Of a stretch of 9,264 nucleotides of DNA, positions 1 to 6,400 are shown in pieces. The notes beneath the pieces are model-generated. The model was given only the letters and a program-made list of their open reading frames with translations, was not told where the DNA came from and did not search any database. Made by a program: the position numbers and the translations under genes. Source of the stretch: JBGPML01 sp041486955 (GTDB lineage Bacteria; Patescibacteriota; UBA1384; 2-12-FULL-50-11; DASWYB01); contig JBGPML010000033.1 in assembly GCA_041486955.1 (NCBI GenBank), positions 1 through 9,264 of the forward strand, in the 5' to 3' direction. Every line of letters begins with the position of its first letter. Within the stretch, counting starts at the first letter, position 1.

Positions 1-21
1 ATTTTGATCTTGTTCAGTCAT
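1..21 (-). CDS. 5' end of a gene running off the left edge (first 7 codons)
   Basis: Reading the minus strand, an ATG at 21-19 is followed by six sense codons (MTEQDQN) to the window edge with no stop. A Shine-Dalgarno-like AAAGGTGAG lies a few bases upstream (about 24-32), which is why I call a start here. The candidate -10 box at 72-77 supports a transcript in this direction. Seven residues are too few to suggest a function. The gene would be divergent from the exported protein starting at 171. Confidence 0.5.
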
Positions 22-71
22 AACTCACCTTTCTTTGCCAGTGGCAGACTAACCTTTGGCTCATTTTCACC

Positions 72-77
72 ATTATA
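72..77 (-). promoter_or_regulatory. Candidate -10 box for the leftward gene at the edge
   Basis: On the minus strand this reads TATAAT, a perfect sigma-70 type -10 hexamer, about 50 bases upstream of the ATG at 21. The hexamer 17 bases further upstream (TATAAA) is a poor -35, so the call rests mainly on the -10. The plus strand overlaps it with TATACT at 74-79, but no acceptable -35 was seen for that direction. Confidence 0.35.
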
Positions 78-170
78 CTGATTTGAAAGTTGGATTTATA
101 TGGTTGAATCATTTTAAGCGTTATTTCAGGTTCAGTTGCTACGATCAATCCAGGAAAGGTGGTGATATAC

Positions 171-668
171 ATGAATAGGAATTTTGCGTTGCCGATAATG
201 GCGGTAGTCCTCGCCGGTGTTGCCTCCACTGGCGCGCTGCACGCTATGGCTCAGAACAATACGACGGGTAGTCAAACTCTGGCGCAAAAAATTGCTCTGA
301 AATTCGGGCTGAACCAAAGTGACGTTCAAGCCGTGTTCGACCAAAATCGGGCTGATCATCAAGCCACAATGCAACAGCGATTCGAAGATCGGTTGACTCA
401 AGCCGTTTCCGACGGCAAGTTAACCGACGATCAAAAGACCGAGATTCTCGACAAGATGAAAGAGCTCGAGAGCCAACGTCAGTCGGATTGGAGTCAATTG
501 AAAGACATGACCCCTGGTCAAAGACGGACGGCAATGGAATCGAAACGAACTGATCTGGAAAATTGGGCCAAAGACAACGGCATCGATCCACAATACTTGA
601 TGTTTCACATGAGGATGGATAAGGGAATGGGCGGTGGTATGGGTGAAGGGTTAGCAAAGCCTTTCTAG
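171..668 (+). CDS. Small exported helical protein, DUF2680-like
   Basis: The 165-residue product starts with a clear signal peptide: Asn/Arg near the N-terminus, a hydrophobic stretch at residues 8-24, and an A-M-A motif at 25-27 for cleavage before Gln28. The mature part is highly charged and helical. It has an N-terminal pattern (LAQKIALKFGLNQSDVQAVF) of the kind seen in DUF2680/YckD-like exported proteins, then a segment rich in Gln, Asp and Lys around 'DGKLTDDQKTEIL', and a Gly/Met-rich tail (GMGGGMGEG). The function is unknown; a periplasmic or cell-surface helical hairpin is the most that can be inferred. I prefer the ATG at 171, with AAAGGTGG about 8 bases upstream, over an in-frame GTG at 159 that overlaps that ribosome-binding site. 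The gene ends shortly before a bidirectional terminator. Confidence 0.82.
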   Translation: MNRNFALPIMAVVLAGVASTGALHAMAQNNTTGSQTLAQKIALKFGLNQSDVQAVFDQNRADHQATMQQRFEDRLTQAVSDGKLTDDQKTEILDKMKELESQRQSDWSQLKDMTPGQRRTAMESKRTDLENWAKDNGIDPQYLMFHMRMDKGMGGGMGEGLAKPF

Positions 669-685
669 GTTAAATCCTCCGACTA

Positions 686-719
686 AAAAGAAAAAGCGCC
701 AAATGGCGCTTTTTCTTTT
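686..719. terminator. Bidirectional Rho-independent terminator
   Basis: A perfect 15-bp inverted repeat (AAAAGAAAAAGCGCC at 686-700, GGCGCTTTTTCTTTT at 705-719) with a 4-base AAAT loop. It has a GC core next to the loop and T-rich tails on both strands. It sits between the convergent ends of the exported protein (668) and typA (733), so it can stop transcription from both sides. Confidence 0.92.
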
Positions 720-732
720 ATTCTATCAAGTG

Positions 733-2544
733 TTATTTCTTTGAACGAGCGCGCAGGGTCGGGTCGAGGATTTTCTTGCGAAGGCGTAAACTTTTTGGTG
801 TGGCTTCTAATAATTCATCATCCTCCAAAAAGTCGAGCGATTGTTCAAGACTTAAATCAGTCGGTGGGGTAAGGACGGTGGATATTTCCGCGTTCGATCG
901 AACGTTGGTGAGTTTCTTTTCTTTGCAAACGTTGATTTCAATATCGTCTTCGCGCGAATTGAGGCCAATAATCATTCCGGCGTAGACTGCGGTTTGCGGT
1001 AATATGAATGTTGCTCCCCGACCTTGAGCAACGTCTAAACCATAAGCCACGGCTTTGCCTGATTCGGAGGCAATAAGAACACCGTTACGTAATTTGGGAA
1101 TCGCTGTTCCAATTTGCTCCCAGCGCATAAAGAGCGAGTTCATGACAGCTGTGCCACGAGATAAGGTTAATAATTGATTACGTAGACCTAACAATCCACG
1201 AGTGGTGATTTCAAATTCTAACCGGGTTGAGCCATTGTCGTTGTCTTCTTGTCGCAAAAGAACACCTTTTCGTCGACCAACTTCGCTGGTCACTGCTCCG
1301 ACTGAATCGTTGGCCACATCAATCGTTAATTCCTCAAGTGGTTCCATTTCGACACCATCAACAACTTTCGTAATAACTTGTGGTTTGGCGATTTGTAATT
1401 CGTAGCCTTCTCGTCGCAAGGTTTCAATAAATACTGACAAATGTAATTCTCCTCGGCCGGAGACAATATATTCACCACCATCTTTTATTTCTAAACGCAT
1501 TGAAACATTGGTTTCAAGCTCTTTTTTAATCCGATCGAGTAAGTGGCGGCTGGTGACATACGTGCCCTCTTTACCAGCAAAAGGAGAAGTATTAGCCGAC
1601 ATGGCCATACGTAATGTTGGTTCTTCAATTTTAATAGTCGGTAAGGCTTCAGGATTAACGGCATCAGCGATAGTATCGCCAATATTGGCGGCAGCAACAC
1701 CGGTAATGGCAACGATATCTCCCGCGATTGCTTCAGAAACTTCAACTCGCTTTAATCCTTGGCTGACAAATACTTTATCAATTCGGCCGCTCGTTTGATC
1801 GCCGTGAGAATTTATCAACGCGACTTGTAAACCGGGCTTGGCCACGCCACGTCGAATGCGACCGATGGCGTATTTGCCCTGGAAATTATCGCGATCAAGT
1901 GTCGTAACAAGTAGTTGAAACGGACCAGTTGGGTCCCCAGCCGGGGCGGGAACATACTCAAGAATAGCATCCAGAAGGGGTGTTAAATCAGCTTTTTCGG
2001 CTGAATCTTCCGGAAGTGTACTCCAGGCCTTGCCATCTCGGCCAATCGCAAAATATATTGGAAAGTCGAGTTGGGAGTCGTCAATCGCTAAATCCAAAAA
2101 CAGATCGTACGTTCGTTGGATTACTTCTTCAACTCGCGCATCCCGCTTATCAATTTTGTTAATAATCACCATGGGCCGTAAATTAAGTTCTAAGGCTTTT
2201 CGAAGAACGAATTTTGTTTGTGGCATCGGCCCCTCTTGGGCATCGATGACCAAAATAGCTCCATCGGCCATGTTGAGTGTTCGTTCAACTTCCCCACCAA
2301 AATCGGCGTGGCCAGGCGTATCAATAATATTAATTTTTGTATCTTTATATGTAATAGCTGTATTTTTAGCTAAAATTGTAATCCCACGCTCACGTTCCTG
2401 GTCATTCGAGTCCATAATCAATGTTTGCGACATCGCCGCTTCATTATCACGAAAAGTATGGGACTGTTTAAGCAGACCATCAACAAGGGTGGTCTTTCCA
2501 TGGTCAACGTGGGCGATAATAGCGACGTTTCGAATAGAATTCAT
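733..2544 (-). CDS. typA: Ribosome-associated translational GTPase TypA/BipA
   Basis: The 603-residue product has the usual length and full architecture of TypA/BipA, an EF-G-like GTPase that binds the 70S ribosome and aids 50S assembly and stress or low-temperature growth. The G motifs are complete: G1 AHVDHGKT at residues 11-18, G2 RGIT at 53-56, G3 DTPGH at 75-79 with the catalytic-type His79, and G4 NKID at 129-132. After the G domain come the beta-barrel domain (about 205-295), the EF-G III/V-like domains (about 300-480, including the SGRGELHLS motif) and the BipA-specific C-terminal domain ending in a basic Arg/Lys tail. No frameshift or missing key residue is seen. Upstream of the ATG at 2544 I see no good Shine-Dalgarno, so initiation may depend on an AT-rich leader. 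It is probably monocistronic, since terminators lie on both sides. Confidence 0.97.
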   Translation of the reverse strand: MNSIRNVAIIAHVDHGKTTLVDGLLKQSHTFRDNEAAMSQTLIMDSNDQERERGITILAKNTAITYKDTKINIIDTPGHADFGGEVERTLNMADGAILVIDAQEGPMPQTKFVLRKALELNLRPMVIINKIDKRDARVEEVIQRTYDLFLDLAIDDSQLDFPIYFAIGRDGKAWSTLPEDSAEKADLTPLLDAILEYVPAPAGDPTGPFQLLVTTLDRDNFQGKYAIGRIRRGVAKPGLQVALINSHGDQTSGRIDKVFVSQGLKRVEVSEAIAGDIVAITGVAAANIGDTIADAVNPEALPTIKIEEPTLRMAMSANTSPFAGKEGTYVTSRHLLDRIKKELETNVSMRLEIKDGGEYIVSGRGELHLSVFIETLRREGYELQIAKPQVITKVVDGVEMEPLEELTIDVANDSVGAVTSEVGRRKGVLLRQEDNDNGSTRLEFEITTRGLLGLRNQLLTLSRGTAVMNSLFMRWEQIGTAIPKLRNGVLIASESGKAVAYGLDVAQGRGATFILPQTAVYAGMIIGLNSREDDIEINVCKEKKLTNVRSNAEISTVLTPPTDLSLEQSLDFLEDDELLEATPKSLRLRKKILDPTLRARSKK

Positions 2545-2762
2545 TTTAGATATTGTTTAGGAAGGGAAAATAGAGACAATTATTAGCGAGAGACATGAAT
2601 AACTGAGGAAGCATAATGATTTATGATGACAAAGTTTTCATGGCATGGAGCAATAATTGTTATTTTACCGCTCCAAATTATGTTTAAGATGAATTCTTTA
2701 CATAACTGGTTAATTTTACCTGTTTTCGAGAGAAAAGTAAACGACTCCACGCCTAAACAGAG
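2545..2762. other. Intergenic region upstream of typA, no gene
   Basis: About 220 AT-rich bases with no convincing gene. They should hold the typA promoter, but I cannot fix one: CATAAT-like and TAATAAT-like boxes occur on the minus strand without a good -35 partner. The main structure is an imperfect hairpin, TGGAGC at 2646-2651 with GCTCCA at 2670-2675, enclosing a nested AATAA-TTG-TTATT stem. A plus-strand open frame across this region lacks a ribosome-binding site and overlaps the terminator. Confidence 0.5.
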
Positions 2763-2773
2763 GCAAAAAGAAA

Positions 2774-2793
2774 AAGAGGACTTGCGTCCTCTT
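2774..2793 (-). terminator. Rho-independent terminator of the RRM gene
   Basis: AAGAGGAC at 2774-2781 pairs with GTCCTCTT at 2786-2793 around a TTGC loop. In the minus-strand direction the stem is followed by TTTTTCTTTTT, a good U-tract. It lies about 25 bases beyond the stop codon of the RNA-binding protein gene (2817). Confidence 0.88.
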
Positions 2794-2816
2794 CTCTTTC
2801 AATCGTATTTAAACGA

Positions 2817-3119
2817 TTAACGATTCCAGTTACCGCCGCCGCTTCCGCGGTTGTCGCGATTATATCCGCCGCCGCCACCGCTTGAGCGATCTTCTCGTGG
2901 TCGAGCTTCGCTTACAGCGATAGTTCGTCCGTCGAGATCACTCTTATCCATTGATGCAATAAGCTCTTTTGCTTTTTCGTCATCAGCAACGTTTACGAAA
3001 GCAAAGCCCTTAGGACGGCCTTGGTCGTTAGTTGGGATGGTTACTTCGTCAGCGCCGAATTTCTCTTTTAGGGTAGCTTCGGTAGTGTCGTAAGATAAAT
3101 TACCAATAAATAGTCTCAT
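2817..3119 (-). CDS. RRM-type RNA-binding protein with Gly/Arg-rich tail
   Basis: The 100-residue product is a single RNA-recognition motif. RNP-2 is LFIGNL at residues 3-8 and RNP-1 is KGFAFVNV at 37-44, with the aromatic residues Phe4, Phe39 and Phe41 in the RNA-contacting positions. A low-complexity Gly/Arg/Asn tail follows from residue 75. This is the layout of the small glycine-rich RNA-binding proteins of cyanobacteria and many other bacteria, several of which are cold-induced and act as RNA chaperones or post-transcriptional regulators; that role here is inferred. I start it at the ATG at 3119 because AAAGGA lies 6 bases upstream (3126-3131). An in-frame ATG at 3140 would place that ribosome-binding site inside the coding sequence. 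A long leader lies upstream and a terminator downstream, so it is monocistronic. Confidence 0.95.
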   Translation of the reverse strand: MRLFIGNLSYDTTEATLKEKFGADEVTIPTNDQGRPKGFAFVNVADDEKAKELIASMDKSDLDGRTIAVSEARPREDRSSGGGGGYNRDNRGSGGGNWNR

Positions 3120-3267
3120 AATATATCCTTTCTTAATCATTCGTGTAAGACGACCTCTTCTCTATCGTATCTCTCAGAGCCGCCCTTAGATAGCAACTCT
3201 ATCCTTACATGAATAACTTGGATCGGATTCGAAAGCGAGTGAGAAAAACTTACTTGAGATTAGTATA
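3120..3267 (-). promoter_or_regulatory. Candidate promoter and long 5' leader of the RRM gene
   Basis: On the minus strand TATACT at 3267-3262 is a good -10 candidate, but the hexamer 17 bases upstream (TATCTT) is a weak -35. If used, the leader would be about 135 nt before the ATG at 3119. It contains a small hairpin (GATAG-AGTTG-CTATC) and a purine-rich GAUAGAG repeat. Long structured leaders are typical of cold-responsive RNA-binding protein and cold-shock genes. The regulation is inferred; the sequence shows only the length and the local repeats. Confidence 0.35.
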
Positions 3268-3299
3268 CACCAGGTTCGACAAAAAAGATAGGGCGTAGT

Positions 3300-3398
3300 T
3301 TACATTGTTGTAGTAGGAACAACACCGGCAATAAGTAACCGATAGGCAATATAAAGTGCCATTGAAGCAATCGCCCACATCCCGTGTTTGGCAGAATT
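3300..3398 (-). pseudogene. Decayed partial copy of the C-terminus of the neighbouring membrane gene
   Basis: Continuing in the same frame past the stop of the gene at 3408, the minus strand encodes NSAKHGMWAIASMALYIAY and then RLLIAGVVPTTTM before a stop at 3300. This aligns without gaps to residues 82-111 of the neighbour (NSAQIGLCVVTIIALYIFYH and following): N-S-A, G, A-L-Y-I, Y, I, G, V and T are shared, 13 identities in 30 by eye, plus several conservative changes. An in-frame TAA directly precedes the fragment, so it has no full-length frame. An internal ATG at 3380 has no Shine-Dalgarno. I interpret it as a remnant of a tandem duplication that lost its 5' part. A 26-residue translated peptide from the ATG cannot be excluded. 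Confidence 0.55.
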
Positions 3399-3407
3399 TT
3401 AAACGGC

Positions 3408-3761
3408 TTAGAATTTATAAGATCCAATAATTGTAGCAGCTACCTCTCCTGTTATAGCAGTGTGGTAGAAGATATAGAGAGCGATAATGGTTACGACACA
3501 CAAACCAATTTGCGCTGAATTAGTGGGAGATCGATTAATCGAGATGAGGAATAAAATAAATCCGACTGCCAATATGAGGACGTGCCACACGCCGGAAAGA
3601 TGAACTGGCCAGCCAAAGAGTATATCAATAACAGTAGCCCAACCAACCATAGCAATGATACCAGCATATTCGTATGTCCGGGTACTATTTTCTGGAGAAA
3701 ACTGTGTAAGTTTGGGGTCGGGTAATATTTCCAGAGGTGGGTCGGGTCGGACCGGCTGCAT
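3408..3761 (-). CDS. Small membrane protein, three predicted membrane segments
   Basis: A product of about 117 residues that I do not recognise. It has a Pro-rich hydrophilic N-terminus of about 30 residues (RPDPPLEILPDPKL), then hydrophobic segments at about 34-54, 59-76 and 86-104, with His61 and His101 near membrane segments. Two adjacent ATGs occur, at 3764 and 3761. The AAAGGA of the upstream gene's last codons (3768-3773) lies 3 and 6 bases away respectively, so I prefer the second. The gene begins directly after the stop of the upstream gene (TAA then ATGATG), which implies translational coupling and a shared role with that 4-TM protein. The stop at 3408 is followed in frame by a decayed duplicate of its own C-terminal region. 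Confidence 0.72.
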   Translation of the reverse strand: MQPVRPDPPLEILPDPKLTQFSPENSTRTYEYAGIIAMVGWATVIDILFGWPVHLSGVWHVLILAVGFILFLISINRSPTNSAQIGLCVVTIIALYIFYHTAITGEVAATIIGSYKF

Positions 3762-3764
3762 CAT

Positions 3765-4196
3765 TTATCCTTTAGTAGTTTCGGCGGCAATCACGCCGAT
3801 GACCACAATCAATAAAACAATTATAAATAACGCCCAAGCCACCCCGGTAAGCGATCGTTCAAGCTGAGGGTTATTCTTTTCGCTGTCCAGTAATTCGATT
3901 TTTCGTTTTATGACCGCAACGGAGAGGTACCCAGCCAAGATATAAAGAACAAATTTGGCCCAAATCAGTGAGTTATGGGCAAAAGCCTCGGGCTCCATCC
4001 AAACAAGGATTATCCCAAGGATTAATTGTGACCCCGCCAGAGGTTTCCCCCAGGCTTGAATAGTCTTGAACATAAAAAAGTTGTTCGGGGCAATTGGAGT
4101 TTTAAGCACCGCAATCAGACTATAAAAGGCCATACCGAGAAGCAGGCAGGCAACAATCACATGAAGAATTAAGACGATAAGATGGATAGTTTCCAT
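3765..4196 (-). CDS. Small integral membrane protein, four predicted membrane segments
   Basis: The 143-residue product has hydrophobic segments at about 5-27, 53-68, 77-97 and 117-137. A charged segment (KRKIELLDSEKNNPQLERS) lies between the third and fourth. His5 and His12 lie in or near the first membrane segment and there is a Trp-rich second half. The layout recalls small CopD/DUF2269-like four-helix membrane proteins, but I see no motif strong enough to name it. Its stop codon abuts the start of the next gene, and its last codons supply that gene's ribosome-binding site, so the two are surely cotranscribed. No clear Shine-Dalgarno precedes its own ATG at 4196. Confidence 0.78.
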   Translation of the reverse strand: METIHLIVLILHVIVACLLLGMAFYSLIAVLKTPIAPNNFFMFKTIQAWGKPLAGSQLILGIILVWMEPEAFAHNSLIWAKFVLYILAGYLSVAVIKRKIELLDSEKNNPQLERSLTGVAWALFIIVLLIVVIGVIAAETTKG

Positions 4197-4259
4197 AGCT
4201 AAGTGTTCAATTTGTCATAAGTATGGAGTATTGTGGGTTGAAAAACAAGCAAATGAAAA

Positions 4260-4286
4260 GCAGCTTCGGTGGAGTACCGAAGCTGC
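4260..4286 (-). terminator. Rho-independent terminator of the desaturase gene
   Basis: GCAGCTTCGGT at 4260-4270 pairs perfectly with ACCGAAGCTGC at 4276-4286 (11 bp, loop GGAGT). Read on the minus strand the stem is followed by TTTTCATTTG, a moderate U-tract. It lies about 25 bases past the desaturase stop at 4310 and insulates that gene from the membrane-protein pair downstream. Confidence 0.88.
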
Positions 4287-4309
4287 TGGAGTGAGGGGTG
4301 TGCGGCGCA

Positions 4310-5242
4310 TCATGCTGCGCGGACTGTCGATTTGGCGACCAGTGTCACCAACCCGAGTCTTTGAAGTAGGAGGACAGCCCAGAATCCGGGGTCAGGCTCC
4401 CACCACCTGGAGCCAAATCTGGCTGAGCGTTGCCAGGCGTGATGTCCTGCATGGAGATTCTCGCCGCCGTAAATGATACCGATCAAGAGGTTAGTGGCAA
4501 ACACCACCGAGTTGATCGCGACGACGACGATCTTACCCAGCCAGTCGAGGAGGGGGTGTGCAAAGTGCGGGAGTGCGAGGACAGCAAAGACGAGATTCCG
4601 ACTATTATCCCCGGTAAACTTTGGGGATTTCAAGCCGATCATGTGTAGGACTGAATTGACGCTCCAGGTAATGTGGGAGCCCAAAGCGATGGGGATGAGG
4701 TTGCCCCAGAGGATCATTTCCACGCCCCAAAATGCGGAGATGACAAATGGTAGGAGGGCGCAAAACAGGTACAACACGTCCCCTCCTGCCATTTCAGGCT
4801 GTTCAGCCTTAACCTGGGCGATCCTCTGATATTCTTCGGGTGTTCGTTGGCTAAACAGCCACCCAACGTGGGCGTACCAGAATCCTTTCAGGCCGGGCGG
4901 GTGTGGATCGCCTTCATCATCAGGATAGGCATGGTGCTGCTGGTGCAGGCCTGCCCACCAGCACGGCTGACCCTGGAGAGGAATGCAGCCCCAGACATAA
5001 AACGCCCGTTTGGTCCAATTCGGGGGGAAGATTGTCCTGTGGGTCACCATGCGATGGAGCACCACCGTGACCCCAAACAGGCGCAGGAAGTACCCTGTGA
5101 GAAATCCGATGAAAAGGGTCCCGTTGAGATGGCCGGTAAAGAGCCTGACGACTCCCCAGGCCAGAGCGGCGTGACAACTGACGAGTACTGCGATAAACGC
5201 CGTCCTCGCCAACCCGTCGGAATGGCCAACTGGTTTGTTCAT
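4310..5242 (-). CDS. Membrane fatty-acid (acyl-CoA/acyl-lipid delta-9 type) desaturase
   Basis: The 310-residue product is a membrane di-iron desaturase, which introduces a cis double bond into a fatty acyl chain using oxygen and an electron donor. The three histidine boxes are present: HRMVTH at 63-68, HQQHH at 100-104 (followed by DDEGDPH, typical of the delta-9 group) and HAGHH at 264-268. The supporting YAHVGW (123-128) and VNSVLH (195-200) motifs are also visible. Between TGDNSRN (210-216) and the third box there are about 30 more residues than I expect for this family. The ATG at 5242 is preferred; a TTG at 5284 would add 14 residues that do not look family-like. The gene is clearly GC-richer than its neighbours (60-67% in three 60-base rows counted, versus about 40-48% in rows sampled elsewhere), which suggests acquisition by transfer. 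It has its own terminator and possibly its own promoter. The lipid substrate and regiospecificity are inferred from family resemblance only. Confidence 0.93.
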   Translation of the reverse strand: MNKPVGHSDGLARTAFIAVLVSCHAALAWGVVRLFTGHLNGTLFIGFLTGYFLRLFGVTVVLHRMVTHRTIFPPNWTKRAFYVWGCIPLQGQPCWWAGLHQQHHAYPDDEGDPHPPGLKGFWYAHVGWLFSQRTPEEYQRIAQVKAEQPEMAGGDVLYLFCALLPFVISAFWGVEMILWGNLIPIALGSHITWSVNSVLHMIGLKSPKFTGDNSRNLVFAVLALPHFAHPLLDWLGKIVVVAINSVVFATNLLIGIIYGGENLHAGHHAWQRSARFGSRWWEPDPGFWAVLLLQRLGLVTLVAKSTVRAA

Positions 5243-5292
5243 GTGCGTTGATCCGTATTGCGTTCGTGGCTTACAATGGAGCAAGCTACTCT

Positions 5293-5298
5293 ATCATA
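5293..5298 (-). promoter_or_regulatory. Candidate -10 box for the desaturase
   Basis: On the minus strand this reads TATGAT, five of six matches to the -10 consensus, about 50 bases upstream of the ATG at 5242. No good -35 is visible at the right distance. The short AT-rich gap and the gene's own terminator suggest that the desaturase may be transcribed separately from the genes upstream. Confidence 0.3.
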
Positions 5299-5330
5299 CT
5301 AGAGCAGAACTTCGACGTCTTTAGGATAAA

Positions 5331-5951
5331 TTACTCAGATCGAACAAGTGGAGTTTGTAAAGCTTTCGGCCTTTTTTCAGGCGTTTCCAGTCCGCTGCCG
5401 TCAGTCGGTCTGGCCCCATAGTACAATTTATTGTCTTCGACTTTGACTAAATCATATTCGGTATTCTTGGTTTTGATATCCACACCGATTGGAGAACAGC
5501 CGGTCTCAGTTACATTTTGTTCGGTATTCAGACTCCACGGTTCAGTCCCACAGGTTCCTTTTTCTGTTTTATTAAATAAGGCTACAAAAAAATCATTTTG
5601 TGGCGTTAGCTTCGCCGAATCAAAATGAAAATTAGCTTCATAGGCACTCGCTACATCAGCTGACTTATTAAGAATTTCATATGATCCGGCTAATTCTATT
5701 TTGAGCGATGGGATTTTGCCTTCAGGGTCACTATAGAGCTGAATGATCGCTGTCGATCGATCAGAGGTAGTCGTAAAGTCGCGTCTTAAATAAAGTTTTG
5801 AATCGCCTTGCCCAGGGCGTTCTTCAACAGATTCGCTCACCCATCGTCCAATAATTGATGGCCGGTCGTGTTTCTTATTATCGGCCAGCAAAATCCATAT
5901 ACCGATTAAGGCGACAGCCATTCCCAAATAAAAATAATTATGACGCAGCAT
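5331..5951 (-). CDS. Membrane-anchored exported protein with an APCDD1-like domain
   Basis: The 206-residue product has a single N-terminal membrane segment (about 6-23) followed by a soluble, probably extracytoplasmic domain. The domain matches my memory of the APCDDC family, named for the animal Wnt inhibitor APCDD1 and also present in bacteria. Visible family-like blocks are GRWVSE...ERPG (35-47), LYLRRDFT (53-60), LYSDP (72-76), GSYEI (89-93), LTPQNDFFVALFN (115-127), EQNVTETGCSPIGV (144-157), EYDLVKVEDNKLYYGARPTDG (165-185) and RPKALQTPLV (194-203). Only two cysteines remain (134 and 152). Positions I expect to be Cys after the first Glu and after the SDP are Val42 and Gly78. Its bacterial function is unknown. 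It starts 6 bases after the stop of the upstream gene with no obvious Shine-Dalgarno, so translation is probably coupled. Confidence 0.78.
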   Translation of the reverse strand: MLRHNYFYLGMAVALIGIWILLADNKKHDRPSIIGRWVSESVEERPGQGDSKLYLRRDFTTTSDRSTAIIQLYSDPEGKIPSLKIELAGSYEILNKSADVASAYEANFHFDSAKLTPQNDFFVALFNKTEKGTCGTEPWSLNTEQNVTETGCSPIGVDIKTKNTEYDLVKVEDNKLYYGARPTDGSGLETPEKRPKALQTPLVRSE

Positions 5952-5957
5952 ATTTAT

Positions 5958-6386
5958 TTAAGCGTGACTTGCGAAATTAACATAGATTAAAATAATACCA
6001 AAACTGACTAACAATCCAAACAGTGTCCGATAGAGTGTTTGAGTTCGGTTGTTATTTTTAAGATAGGAACCAATATAGCCACCGACGAGTGACCCGGCGA
6101 TTGGAACAACGGAGAGCCATTGACTGATATCGATAGTCCCGGGATTCGTAAAAGTATGAATTATAGCAATGCCGATAAATAAAATAGGCAGCCAAGCTGC
6201 AATTATGGCAAGCCAGTATTTTTTTGGATAGACGAAGCCGATAATTAGTCCCGCAAACAACGCGAGAATTAAAGCAGTGGCGGAACGAGTCGCTAAAGTT
6301 TCTCCGGCACTGAAGTCAGCAAAAAAAAGTACGCCCCCAACCATTCCAATGTAAAGCGTCCCAACCCACATGAAAAACTTTTTCAT
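5958..6386 (-). CDS. Polytopic membrane protein of unknown function
   Basis: The 142-residue product has about five hydrophobic segments (roughly 5-24, 35-52, 56-78, 88-108 and 119-139). There is a short acidic loop after the first and a Gly-rich segment (AGSLVGGYIGSYL) near 97-109, followed by a basic loop. I do not recognise the family. Its stop lies 6 bases before the start of the APCDD1-like gene, so both should be on one transcript and may act together at the membrane. No clear ribosome-binding site precedes the ATG at 6386. A 30-bp near-palindrome just upstream (6401-6430) may control it. Confidence 0.75.
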   Translation of the reverse strand: MKKFFMWVGTLYIGMVGGVLFFADFSAGETLATRSATALILALFAGLIIGFVYPKKYWLAIIAAWLPILFIGIAIIHTFTNPGTIDISQWLSVVPIAGSLVGGYIGSYLKNNNRTQTLYRTLFGLLVSFGIILIYVNFASHA

Positions 6387-6400
6387 AGCTACAGAATAGC

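Noticed and set aside
56..79. Plus-strand promoter TTGGCT...TATACT for the exported protein
   Set aside because: The spacer is only 12 bases, too short for a sigma-70 type promoter.
2030..2560. Long plus-strand open frame antisense to typA
   Set aside because: It is a codon-bias shadow of typA; the peptide has no recognisable domain and typA is unambiguous on the other strand.
2623..2820. Plus-strand 65-codon open frame between typA and the RRM gene
   Set aside because: No ribosome-binding site, low-information peptide, and it runs through the RRM gene's terminator hairpin.
3300..3380. Independent 26-codon gene from the ATG at 3380
   Set aside because: No Shine-Dalgarno, and its similarity to the neighbour extends upstream of the ATG, so a duplication remnant is the better explanation.
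4847..5251. Plus-strand 134-codon open frame antisense to the desaturase
   Set aside because: The high GC of the region removes stops on the opposite strand; the histidine boxes show that the minus strand is coding.
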